From positions 1 to 9,920 of the forward strand of contig JAEYTJ010000038.1 in assembly GCA_023434095.1 (NCBI GenBank): DNA of 9,920 bases. The letters are read 5' to 3'. The notes under the pieces were generated by a model. The model was not told where the DNA came from and did not search any database. It was given only the letters and a program-made list of their open reading frames with translations. Source of the stretch: Pseudomonadota bacterium (GTDB lineage: Bacteria > Pseudomonadota > Alphaproteobacteria > Rhizobiales > Xanthobacteraceae). Numbering within the stretch: position 1 is the stretch's first letter; every line of letters starts with the position of its first letter. Positions 1 to 6,083 of the stretch are shown here, piece by piece. Made by a program: the position numbers and the translations under genes.

Positions 1-306
1 GGCCGCCACCACGGGGCCGACGCCGGGAATGGCCATCAGGCCGAGGCCGGTGAGCAGCCCGCCAGCACCGCCGAGCACGGCGCCGATGCCCGCGCCCGCC
101 GCCGCGCCGTCGCCGGCGTGGCTTTCATGGTGCGCATGGGTATGGGTGGTCGTGGTGGTGGTCGCCGTCGTGTCGCGGCCATACCAGTCGTCGGCGTTGT
201 TCGCGACGATGCTGATCTGGGCACGGTCGATCCCCAGCGCCTGCAGCTTGTTCACAGCGGTGAGGGCGTCGTCATAATTGTCGAAGAGTCCGGAAACGGT
301 CGCCAT
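1..306 (-). CDS. General stress protein 17M-like protein with glycine-zipper segment (partial, C-terminus beyond left edge)
   Basis: 102 codons are visible and the frame is still open at base 1, so the C-terminus is missing. The N-terminus (about residues 3-40: VSGLFDNYDDALTAVNKLQ, then ISIVANN) resembles the GSP17M/YflT fold found in general-stress proteins. A low-complexity Thr/His linker follows (residues 46-63, including HTHAHH). After it comes a Gly/Ala-rich hydrophobic stretch (about 66-102) of the glycine-zipper kind, suggesting membrane association. The start is ATG at 306-304 with GGGAGGA just upstream on the minus strand. It lies about 32 bases downstream of the PepSY-like gene on the same strand and probably shares its EcfG-type promoter. 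The biochemical role of the family is not known; a stress-linked envelope protein is an inference from the family and the promoter. Confidence 0.75.
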   Translation of the reverse strand, partial: MATVSGLFDNYDDALTAVNKLQALGIDRAQISIVANNADDWYGRDTTATTTTTTHTHAHHESHAGDGAAAGAGIGAVLGGAGGLLTGLGLMAIPGVGPVVAA

Positions 307-338
307 GATGGGGTCCTCCCAATGGGTCCAGATTGAAG

Positions 339-650
339 TCAGTTCGGAAAGACGTTGCCCTGATAGTCGAGCGCCACGTCATGCGAGGCCCCGCCCTTCA
401 TCGCCTTGCCGCGCCAGACGCCGTCCTGGTCCTTCGCAAGGCCGGTGACGTCGGAGAAGCCGCGCGCCTCGATGCGCTCCTTGGCCTGCGTCTCGGTGAA
501 GCTGTTGGCGCCCTTGGCCGGCTCCGTCGGCTGCGGGGCGCTCTCGGTGGTCACCGCGGGGGTGTTCGGGTCCTGCGCGGCCGGGGGCGTCTGGGCCCAG
601 GCGGGTGCGGAGATTGCGATTGCAGCAACAATAGGCAGAATGCGCTTCAT
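339..650 (-). CDS. Small exported PepSY-like protein
   Basis: The product is 103 residues. An N-terminal signal peptide (MKRILPIVAAIAISAPAWAQ) has a likely cleavage after AWA at residue 19. A Pro/Thr-rich low-complexity linker spans about 20-48. A compact C-terminal domain (about 49-103) has the pattern of a single PepSY-like unit: a helix (TETQAKERIEARGFSDVTGL) followed by strands (GVWRGKAMKGG, HDVALDYQGNV). The protein should be periplasmic, and such domains are thought to bind or inhibit partners. AGAGGG lies a few bases before the ATG on the minus strand. An EcfG-type promoter sits 35-59 bases upstream of the start, and the GSP17M-like gene follows about 32 bases downstream. The molecular partner is unknown. 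Confidence 0.75.
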   Translation of the reverse strand: MKRILPIVAAIAISAPAWAQTPPAAQDPNTPAVTTESAPQPTEPAKGANSFTETQAKERIEARGFSDVTGLAKDQDGVWRGKAMKGGASHDVALDYQGNVFPN

Positions 651-684
651 CTGATGACCCTCTGTTCACGAAATGTGAGGGATG

Positions 685-709
685 AACGCCATTTAGGCAG
701 ATCAGTTCC
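685..709 (-). promoter_or_regulatory. EcfG (general stress response) type promoter for the PepSY/GSP17M genes
   Basis: Read on the minus strand, the sequence is GGAAC (709-705), a 16-base spacer, then CGTT (688-685). This matches exactly the GGAAC-N16/17-CGTT consensus of alphaproteobacterial EcfG sigma factors. Transcription would begin near base 678, leaving a leader of about 28 bases that holds the AGAGGG ribosome binding site before the ATG at 650. The downstream product resembling general stress protein 17M supports the assignment. Confidence 0.8.
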
Positions 710-737
710 GTGCCGCGTCACCGAAGGGGCGACCGCC

Positions 738-767
738 TTGACGACGACGAAGGGCGCGCTTGATTAA
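738..767 (+). promoter_or_regulatory. Weak candidate sigma70-type promoter for the proline-rich exported protein
   Basis: TTGACG (738-743) resembles a -35 box. GATTAA (762-767), 18 bases further on, is a poor -10 box with three of six consensus positions. The predicted start would fall about 20 bases before the ATG at 795. No GGAAC element was seen on this strand in the 651-794 gap, so this gene is probably not under the same control as its divergent neighbour. Confidence 0.25.
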
Positions 768-794
768 CCGGCGGGGCGCGTGCAAGGAAACGTC

Positions 795-1061
795 ATGGAA
801 AACCGCCTTCCCGTCACGGCCACCCTCATTGCACTGGTGCTCTCGATCGGCGCCGGTGGAGCGTATGCGCAGTACTCGGGCAATCCCGGCCTGCGCAATC
901 CGGGAGCGAACACCCCCATGCCGAAGCGGGCGGGCCCTCCGCCGCAGACATGGGAACCCGCGCCGCAGCCTCCCCCGGCGGCGCGCCAGCTCAACCCCAA
1001 TCCGAGCTGCGTCACCCTGCCCTGCAACGCGCCGCCGGTGATCCAGAAGCCGCGCACCTGA
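795..1061 (+). CDS. Small proline-rich exported protein of unknown function
   Basis: The product is 88 residues and I do not recognise it as a characterised family. Residues 1-25 form a signal peptide (MENRLPVTATLIALVL, with cleavage likely after AYA). The mature part, about 63 residues, is rich in Pro and Asn and has no clear globular core. It carries two cysteines six residues apart near the C-terminus (SCVTLPC), which could form a disulfide in the periplasm. ATG at 795 was chosen because AAGGA (784-788) stands six bases in front of it. A GTG at 780 is in frame but has no such site. The gene is divergent from the PepSY-like gene. Confidence 0.65.
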   Translation: MENRLPVTATLIALVLSIGAGGAYAQYSGNPGLRNPGANTPMPKRAGPPPQTWEPAPQPPPAARQLNPNPSCVTLPCNAPPVIQKPRT

Positions 1062-1123
1062 GGCGCCGCCTCCTCCCGGCCCTTGCGCGATCGCACCGGC
1101 CCGCCCACCCTCCTGTCCATGGC

Positions 1124-1156
1124 AGGCCTCCCGATGGCGCGGGCGGCGGGAGGCTT
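1124..1156 (+). promoter_or_regulatory. Hairpin that includes the ribosome binding site of the PPOX-family gene
   Basis: GCCTCCCG (1126-1133) and CGGGAGGC (1147-1154) are perfect inverted repeats around a 13-base loop. A G-U and an A-U pair can be added outside (1124-1125 with 1155-1156). The right arm contains GGGAGG (1148-1153), the likely ribosome binding site of the ATG at 1160. Formation of the stem in RNA would hide that site. There is no following T-run, so it does not look like an intrinsic terminator. Function is inference. Confidence 0.4.
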
Positions 1157-1159
1157 CTC

Positions 1160-1788
1160 ATGTCCTACGGTTTTCTCGATATCGCGATCACGCCGAGCGT
1201 AAGGGCGGCGCAGGAGAAAATGGGCGTCGCCCATCGGAGGATTTCCGCGGCGACCGTGCGTCAGACCGCTTCTCCCGCAGCGAGGAGATGTTCATCGCCG
1301 AGCGCGACAGCTTCTACATCGCCAGCGTTTCCGAGACCGGCTGGCCGTATGTACAGCATCGCGGCGGGCCGCGCGGCTTCCTGAAGGTCGTGGACGACCG
1401 CACCCTCGCCTTCGCCGACTACAGCGGCAACCGGCAATACATCAGCACGGGCAACGTGGCCGCCAACAGCCGGGCCTGTCTGTTCCTGATGGACTATCCC
1501 CGCCGGACCCGCCTCAAGATCTATGCGCATGCCGAGGTGCTCACCCTCGACGCCGAGCCCGATCTGACGCAGATGCTGAGCCCGCAGGGCTATCGCGCAC
1601 GGCCGGAGCGTCTGTTCCGGCTGCGCCTCGACGCCTTCGACTGGAACTGCCCGCAGCACATCACCCCGCGCTTCACCGAGGCCGAGATCACCGAGGCCAT
1701 CCGGCCGTTGCGCGACCGCCTGGCGGAGCTGGAGGCGGAGAACGCCGAGCTGCGCGCCCGTCTCGGCGGAGTGGACAAGGCGACTTAG
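1160..1788 (+). pseudogene. PPOX-class (pyridoxamine 5'-phosphate oxidase-like) FMN-binding protein, frameshifted near base 1235
   Basis: Two frames together make one recognisable protein. The first 25 codons from ATG 1160 read MSYGFLDIAITPSVRAAQEK and end in GVAH. From base 1237 the next frame continues EDFRGDRASDRFSRSEEM, then FIAERDSFYIASVSETGWP, the typical split-barrel flavin-binding core (YVQHRGG, GNRQYIS, CLFLMDYPRR, RLKIYAH) and the family's C-terminal signature DAFDWNCPQHITPRF. A final helix (RDRLAELEAENAELRARL) looks like a coiled coil. Between CAT (1232-1234) and GAG (1237-1239) only two bases stand where a whole number of codons is needed, so 3n+1 bases appear missing. GGGAGG six bases before 1160 supports that start. 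Starting inside at ATG 1288 would give 166 residues, losing about 43 N-terminal residues. It could be a true disabling mutation or a sequencing error. Confidence 0.7.
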
Positions 1789-1807
1789 CAACCTCGTCTC
1801 ACCTTGA

Positions 1808-1845
1808 GGCTTCACTTCGAAGTGTCGCGGGCTCGCGGGCTTCAC
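1808..1845 (+). repeat. Upstream palindrome and direct repeats before the YdeP-like gene
   Basis: The gap holds a perfect 12-base palindrome CACTTCGAAGTG (1813-1824). It also holds two copies of GGCTTCAC exactly 30 bases apart (1808-1815 and 1838-1845), and a tandem TCGCGGGC pair (1825-1840). All lie just upstream of the candidate -35 element at 1847, where an activator or repressor could bind. No regulator can be named from the sequence. Confidence 0.35.
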
Positions 1846-1846
1846 A

Positions 1847-1871
1847 GGAACCGACGGGCGGTCGGGTCATT
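1847..1871 (+). promoter_or_regulatory. Near-consensus EcfG-type promoter before the YdeP-like oxidoreductase
   Basis: GGAAC (1847-1851), a 16-base spacer, then CATT (1868-1871) differ from the EcfG consensus GGAAC-N16-CGTT by one base in the -10 element. The predicted transcription start, about 1878, leaves a leader of about 20 bases that contains the AAGGAG ribosome binding site (1886-1891). Position and spacing are right, but the mismatch lowers certainty. Confidence 0.5.
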
Positions 1872-1897
1872 AGCGTCTCACAGCCAAGGAGACCGAG

Positions 1898-4192
1898 ATG
1901 ACCGACGAAGCCCGGCACGAAACCTATGATCAACCCGTAGGCGGCTGGGGGTCGGCCAAGTCACTTCTCAAGCATTCCACCGAACAGCATGCCGTCTCGG
2001 CGCTCGCATCTCTGGTGAAGGACCACAACAAGACGGGCGGCTACATGTGCACGAGCTGCGCTTGGGCCAAGCCGGCGCATGCGCATGCCGCCGAATTCTG
2101 TGAGAACGGCGCCAAGGCGACGTTCTGGGACGTGACGTCGCGGCGCACGACGCCGGATTTCTTCGCCCGCCATACCGTCTCGGAGCTGCTGGGCTGGTCG
2201 GATTATGACCTGGAGAACGAAGGACGCCTCACCCACCCGATGCGCTACGACGCCGCCCTCGACCGCTATGTCGAGGTGGCGTGGGAAGACGCCTTCGCCG
2301 ATATCGGGCGAAAGCTGCGCGGCTACCGGCCCGACGAAGCCGTGTTCTACGCCTCCGGGCGGGCCTCGCTGGAAACCTCCTACATGTACCAGCTGCTCGC
2401 CCGGCTCTACGGCACCAACAACCTCCCCGACAGCTCCAACATGTGCCACGAAACCACATCGGTGGCCCTGCCACCGGCTCTCGGCACGCCGGTCGGCACC
2501 GTGCTGCTGGATGATTTCAAGCAGACCGACTGCATCCTGTCCTTCGGGCAGAATGTCGGCACCAACGCCCCGCGCATGCTCCACCCGTTGCAGGCGGCCC
2601 GCGAGCGCGACGTACCGGTGGTGGTGTTCAATCCCTTGCGGGAGAAGGGATGGGAGGAATTCGTCAACCCGCAGCGCCCCGGCCAGATGCTGACCAACGA
2701 GCCGACGACCATCGCGACGCAATACTACCAGGTGCGCGCCGGCGGCGATATCGCCGCCATGGTCGGCATGGCCAAGGCGCTGCTGGCGCTGGACGACAAG
2801 GCGCAGGCCGTGGGCGGCCAGCGGGTGCTGGACGCCGCCTTCATCGCCGCGCACACGGACGGATTCCCGGCCTTCGAGACCATGGTGCGCGCCACCGACT
2901 GGGAGCAGATCGAGCACGAATCCGGCCTCGCGCAGGCGGAACTGGAGGCTGCCGCCCTCACCTTCTCCCGTGCCAAGGCGGTGATCGCCATCTATGGCAT
3001 GGGCCTCACCCAGCACCGTCTCGGTGTCGACACCGTCCAGACCCTCGTCAACCTGCTGCTGATGGGCGGGCACATCGGTCGGCCGGGCGCCGGCATCTGC
3101 CCGGTCCGCGGCCATTCCAACGTGCAGGGCCAGCGCACCGTCGGCATCGCCGAGAAGGCGGACCTCGTGCCGCTCGACCGGCTGTCCGCCCAGTTCGGCT
3201 TCGAGCCGCCGCGCGAGGACGGACTCAACACGGTGGAGGCCTGCCAGGCCGTGATCGCCGGCAGGATCCGCGCCTTCATCGGCCTCGGCGGCAATTTCGT
3301 CCGCGCCATTCCGGAGCGTGAGCTGATGGAACAGAAATGGCGTGGCATCGATCTCTCGGTCCAGATCGCCACCAAGCTCAACCGCACCCATCTGGTGACG
3401 GCGAAGACGACCTATCTGCTGCCGACCCTCGTGCGCTCGGAAATCGACCGACAGGCCACCGGCCCGCAGGTGGTGACGGTGGAGGACTCCACCACCTGCA
3501 TCCACGCCTCGCGCGGCACGTTCGAGCCCGCCGCAGACACGCTGCTGTCCGAGCCCCGCATCGTCGCCGGGATCGCCAAGGCGACGCTTCCGCCCAACCC
3601 GCGCGTGCCATGGGACCGCTGGGTCGAGGACTATGCGCGCATCCGCGAGGCCATCGAAGCCACCTTCCCCGACGATTTCCGTAACTTCAACGCCCGTCTT
3701 GACACGCCCGGCGGCTTCCCCCGGCCGGTGCCGGCGCGCGAGCGGCGCTGGGAAACCGAGAGCGGCAAGGCGAACTTCCTGGTGCCGAAAGCCCTCTCGG
3801 CCAGCTTCGACGACGGCACGGAGCCCGACGTGCTGCGCCTCGTCACGCTGCGGTCCAACGACCAGTTCAACACGACGGTATATGGCTATGCCGACCGGCT
3901 GCGGGGCATCCATGGCTCCCGCATGGTGGTGATGATGAACCGTGACGACCGCCTGCGCCTCGGCTTGGCCGAGGATGGGCGTGCGGAACTGGTGACGGCG
4001 GTCGATGACGGCATTTACCGCGCCATGGGCGGCTTTCAGGTGATCGATTATGACCTGCCGCCCGGCACCTGCGCGGCCTATTTCCCGGAATGCAACGCAC
4101 TGATCCCGCTCTGGCACCACGCCGAGGGCAGCAAGACGCCCGCCGCCAAATCGGTGCCGATCCGGGTGCGCCCCGAACCGGCCTGCCGTTAG
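1898..4192 (+). CDS. FdhF/YdeP family molybdopterin-dependent oxidoreductase
   Basis: The product is 764 residues, a normal length for the FdhF/YdeP family of formate-dehydrogenase-like proteins. Near the N-terminus is an iron-sulfur region with three cysteines, C51-x2-C54-x13-C68 (CTSCAWAKP ... FCENGAKA). C183 in SSNMCHETTSV stands where formate dehydrogenase H has its molybdenum-bound selenocysteine, so Cys is the likely Mo ligand, followed by H184. RGHSNVQG (404-411) and the C-terminal region (TLRSNDQFNTTVYGY ... GTCAAYFPECNALIPLWHHA) are typical of the bis-molybdopterin-guanine-dinucleotide fold. There is no signal peptide, so it is probably cytoplasmic. AAGGAG six bases before ATG 1898 fixes the start. 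E. coli YdeP is linked to acid resistance, but its substrate is unknown and so is this one's. No fdhD or electron-transfer partner lies in the window. The near-EcfG promoter suggests stress induction. Confidence 0.9.
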   Translation: MTDEARHETYDQPVGGWGSAKSLLKHSTEQHAVSALASLVKDHNKTGGYMCTSCAWAKPAHAHAAEFCENGAKATFWDVTSRRTTPDFFARHTVSELLGWSDYDLENEGRLTHPMRYDAALDRYVEVAWEDAFADIGRKLRGYRPDEAVFYASGRASLETSYMYQLLARLYGTNNLPDSSNMCHETTSVALPPALGTPVGTVLLDDFKQTDCILSFGQNVGTNAPRMLHPLQAARERDVPVVVFNPLREKGWEEFVNPQRPGQMLTNEPTTIATQYYQVRAGGDIAAMVGMAKALLALDDKAQAVGGQRVLDAAFIAAHTDGFPAFETMVRATDWEQIEHESGLAQAELEAAALTFSRAKAVIAIYGMGLTQHRLGVDTVQTLVNLLLMGGHIGRPGAGICPVRGHSNVQGQRTVGIAEKADLVPLDRLSAQFGFEPPREDGLNTVEACQAVIAGRIRAFIGLGGNFVRAIPERELMEQKWRGIDLSVQIATKLNRTHLVTAKTTYLLPTLVRSEIDRQATGPQVVTVEDSTTCIHASRGTFEPAADTLLSEPRIVAGIAKATLPPNPRVPWDRWVEDYARIREAIEATFPDDFRNFNARLDTPGGFPRPVPARERRWETESGKANFLVPKALSASFDDGTEPDVLRLVTLRSNDQFNTTVYGYADRLRGIHGSRMVVMMNRDDRLRLGLAEDGRAELVTAVDDGIYRAMGGFQVIDYDLPPGTCAAYFPECNALIPLWHHAEGSKTPAAKSVPIRVRPEPACR

Positions 4193-4214
4193 GGAAGAGA
4201 GCGGCGGCACGGCC

Positions 4215-4239
4215 GGAACCCGATCCCCGGCCGCGCGTT
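4215..4239 (+). promoter_or_regulatory. EcfG (general stress response) type promoter for the cytochrome oxidase cluster
   Basis: GGAAC (4215-4219), a 16-base spacer (4220-4235), then CGTT (4236-4239) are an exact match to the EcfG consensus. It lies 23 bases after the stop of the oxidoreductase gene and about 100 bases before the first oxidase-cluster gene. Transcription would start near 4246 and give a leader of about 97 bases containing the hairpin at 4267-4310. Confidence 0.7.
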
Positions 4240-4266
4240 ACGAACACAGTACGTTTCCCGCTACCG

Positions 4267-4310
4267 CACCGCCGGACGGTGTCGACACGCGCCGCCCGTC
4301 CGGCGCGGTG
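4267..4310 (+). promoter_or_regulatory. Long stem-loop in the oxidase-cluster leader
   Basis: GCCGGACGG (4271-4279) and CCGTCCGGC (4296-4304) are a perfect 9-base inverted repeat. The stem extends outward with CACC (4267-4270) pairing GGTG (4307-4310) across a two-base bulge. The apical region contains a second palindrome, GTGTCGACAC (4279-4288). The structure ends about 20 bases before the AAGGAGG ribosome binding site and has no T-run. It could be a leader hairpin, an operator, or a factor-assisted terminator of the upstream gene. Confidence 0.45.
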
Positions 4311-4329
4311 TAGGCCCGTGCAAGAGGAC

Positions 4330-4336
4330 AAGGAGG
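4330..4336 (+). promoter_or_regulatory. Strong ribosome binding site that points to a CTG start
   Basis: AAGGAGG is nearly the full anti-16S complement. Six bases downstream is CTG (4343-4345), in frame with the assembly-protein gene. No ATG, GTG or TTG lies in that frame between this site and the GTG at 4442, so the site decides the start. Confidence 0.75.
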
Positions 4337-4342
4337 CCGCAA

Positions 4343-5056
4343 CTGGATCCGATCGTCCCCTATTGCGGTCCCGTCCCCGAAAACCTGCTGACGGCGTGGA
4401 ATCTGGCGCCTCTGCCTCTCGCCCTCTGCACGGCGCCGCTTGTGCTGGCAGCGTTGCGCCCGGAGACCCGGCGCGTTACGGCGGCGCTCGCGTCGGGGGC
4501 GCTGTTCCTCGCCTTCGTCTCACCCCTGTGCGCCCTCACAGTGGCGCTGTTTACGATGCGCGGGCTGCATCATCTCGTGCTGGTACTGGTCGCAGCCCCG
4601 GCGCTTGCTCTGGCCTGGCCGCACCGCCTGCCCTTCGCCAGGACCGCCGGCTTTCTCGGCCTCTCGCTCTTCCTGTGGCTCTGGCACCTGCCGGCGGCCT
4701 ATACGCTCGCCTGGAACAGCCATGGCGCCTATTGGCTGATGCAGGCGGGCCTCCTCGGCGCCGCCTGGGCGTTCTGGTCGCAGGTGTTCCACGCCGAACG
4801 CCCCGCCGAGCGGCTCGGCTCGGTGGGCATGGTGCTGGCACTGGCGGGGCAGATGGGGCTGATCGGCGCCCTGCTGACCTTCGCCCCCAGCCCCCTCTAC
4901 GCCCAGCATCTCGGCGTCACCGACCATTACGGCCTGAGCGCGCTGGCCGACCAGCAACTGGCCGGCCTCGTCATGTGGGTGCCGGGCATGCTCCCTCTCG
5001 CCCTCATCGGCGCGCTGCTGCTGAGGCGGGGCTGGCGAGAGGCGAGCCCGACATGA
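4343..5056 (+). CDS. ctaG: CtaG-type (caa3 family) cytochrome c oxidase assembly protein, probable CTG start
   Basis: Read from CTG 4343, the product is 237 residues and begins MDPIVPYCGPVPENLLTAWN, which looks like the usual N-terminus of CtaG_caa3 proteins. Starting at GTG 4442 would remove the first 33 residues and this motif. The rest is a polytopic inner-membrane protein of about six to seven helices. Family motifs are visible: SPLCALTVALF, RGLHHLVLVLVAAP (His76/77), WLWHLPAAY, YWLMQ, GQMGLIGALLTF and LADQQLAGLVMWVPG. The family assists maturation of heme-copper oxidases, probably the copper centre of subunit I or II, and is distinct from the Cox11-type CtaG. It opens the oxidase cluster, sits behind an EcfG-type promoter and overlaps the next gene by an ATGA junction. 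The function is firm at family level; the rare start is inferred from the ribosome binding site and the N-terminal match. Confidence 0.85.
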   Translation: MDPIVPYCGPVPENLLTAWNLAPLPLALCTAPLVLAALRPETRRVTAALASGALFLAFVSPLCALTVALFTMRGLHHLVLVLVAAPALALAWPHRLPFARTAGFLGLSLFLWLWHLPAAYTLAWNSHGAYWLMQAGLLGAAWAFWSQVFHAERPAERLGSVGMVLALAGQMGLIGALLTFAPSPLYAQHLGVTDHYGLSALADQQLAGLVMWVPGMLPLALIGALLLRRGWREASPT

Positions 5057-5559
5057 TCGCGCTGCTCAAGGCGGTGCACATCGCCGCGCTCAGCCTGTGG
5101 TGCGCCGGGCTGGTGGCAATGCCGCTGGTGCTGCAGATCTACGGCCGCCGCGAGGAAGTTCGCACGCAGGCGGGGTTTACCGAGTTCCGCCTGCTCATGC
5201 ACGCCGCCTATACGCGCGTCGTTACTCCCGCCGCCATCGTCGCCATCGCCGCCGGCACGGCACTGATCTTCGCCGCCGACGTCACCCAGCCCTGGCTGGT
5301 GGCGAAACTCGTCGCGGTGGTGGGCATGGTGCTGGCCCATGCCTGGCTCGGCCATCTCAACGTGCAGGCGTCCGAGGGTCGAGGCACCTACCAGATGCCG
5401 CACGCCATCGCTGCCCTGCCGGCCAGCCTCATCTGCATGGGCGCGGTGCTCTATCTCGTGCTCGCCAAGCCCGATTTCCAGCCGCTGATCGACGCGTTGC
5501 CGCAGTCCCTCACTACGCCTCAGGGACGCTCGCTCCCCGCCGTTCTGGTGCCGATTTGA
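5053..5559 (+). CDS. CopD/HemJ-like integral membrane protein
   Basis: The product is 168 residues with about four transmembrane helices. The pattern is KAVHIAALSLWCAGLVAMP (His9), then MHAAYTRVVTPAAIVAI, PWLVAKLVAVVGMVLAHAWLGH (Lys85, His96, His101) and a last helix near 120-138. It resembles the CopD and HemJ (UPF0093) families. HemJ-type proteins act in the protoporphyrinogen oxidation step of heme synthesis, and CopD in copper handling. Either would suit a neighbour of heme-copper oxidase genes. Its ATG overlaps the stop of the assembly gene (ATGA), implying translational coupling, as there is no strong ribosome binding site of its own. The last about 40 bases overlap the 3' end of the opposite-strand DUF2231 gene. 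Which of the two roles applies cannot be decided here. Confidence 0.7.
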   Translation: MIALLKAVHIAALSLWCAGLVAMPLVLQIYGRREEVRTQAGFTEFRLLMHAAYTRVVTPAAIVAIAAGTALIFAADVTQPWLVAKLVAVVGMVLAHAWLGHLNVQASEGRGTYQMPHAIAALPASLICMGAVLYLVLAKPDFQPLIDALPQSLTTPQGRSLPAVLVPI

Positions 5560-6029
5560 TAGTCGAAGACGAGTTTTCCACCATGCCAGCCCGTCAAGGC
5601 CGTCATTCCCGCCATGACCACCGACAGGCAGAGCCCGACGGGCAGCACGGCGCCATCGGGATCGCCGATGCGGATGATCCAGTTCATGCCGATCAGCGAC
5701 AGCAGCATCACCGCGAGGATGAAGTGCGTCCAGCTGGCGGAGCGGTTGCGGATGCCGCGCACCATCAAAAGCTCGGCCGTGCCGGTGATCCCCGCCAGCA
5801 CGCCCATGGCGAAGGCCCCGAACACCGCATAGGCCGACACATGCGACCAGAAGCTGTTACCGGTCCAGAGATAGAGCAGGTCGCCGCCGAGCGTGCTGAA
5901 GGACAGCGCGATCGGAAAGGTCACCAGCATGGCGTGCAGGGGATGGCCGGAAATGGCGATCTTCGATTCGGTGTCCTCAAGAGCCCGCCGCTCCTCCAGC
6001 GGGTCGAACAGGTCGGGGCGCGCGTCCAT
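5520..6029 (-). CDS. DUF2231 family membrane protein
   Basis: The product is 169 residues. A charged N-terminal tail (1-25) is followed by ISGHPLHAMLVTFPIALSF, the hallmark of DUF2231, and about four transmembrane helices (roughly 30-54, 64-88, 99-118, 128-147). It ends in the family-typical GWHGGKLVFDY. The conserved His residues (His29, His32, and His102 in SWTHF) have suggested a heme or redox role for the family, but the function is not established. The start at ATG 6029-6027 has AAGGGA a few bases upstream. The gene runs opposite to the surrounding oxidase genes. Its 3' end overlaps the CopD-like gene, and its 5' end is within about 15-55 bases of the start of subunit II. Its location suggests a link to respiration. 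Confidence 0.8.
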   Translation of the reverse strand: MDARPDLFDPLEERRALEDTESKIAISGHPLHAMLVTFPIALSFSTLGGDLLYLWTGNSFWSHVSAYAVFGAFAMGVLAGITGTAELLMVRGIRNRSASWTHFILAVMLLSLIGMNWIIRIGDPDGAVLPVGLCLSVVMAGMTALTGWHGGKLVFDYQIGTRTAGSERP

Positions 6030-6083
6030 CGGGTTCCCTTCGCGTGGCGGTCCGTCTCACCGGGCAAGTGCGCAGCCCTCGCG

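Noticed and set aside
1825..1840. Tandem TCGCGGGC pair as part of a repeat array or mobile-element end
   Set aside because: Only two copies, with no further units or matching inverted ends elsewhere in the window. It is kept only as part of the promoter-region note.
1961..4210. A 749-codon open frame on the minus strand opposite the molybdopterin oxidoreductase
   Set aside because: Its translation is low-complexity (His, Gly, Arg, Val-rich) with no family motif, whereas the plus strand gives a full-length recognisable enzyme. It is a by-product of GC-rich codon use.
4210..4233. CGGCCGG/CCGGCCG stem as a terminator of the oxidoreductase gene
   Set aside because: There is no T-run, and the repeat overlaps the exact GGAAC-N16-CGTT promoter, which explains the sequence better.
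4090..5052. Open frame running from the end of the oxidoreductase gene into the CopD-like gene
   Set aside because: Only the portion from ATG 5053 is a membrane protein. The upstream part is Arg/Pro/Ala-rich and overlaps the real assembly gene in another frame.
5943..6083. ATG 5943 as a distant in-frame start for subunit II
   Set aside because: It would add 47 residues encoded opposite the DUF2231 gene with no signal-peptide character, and has only a poor ribosome binding site.
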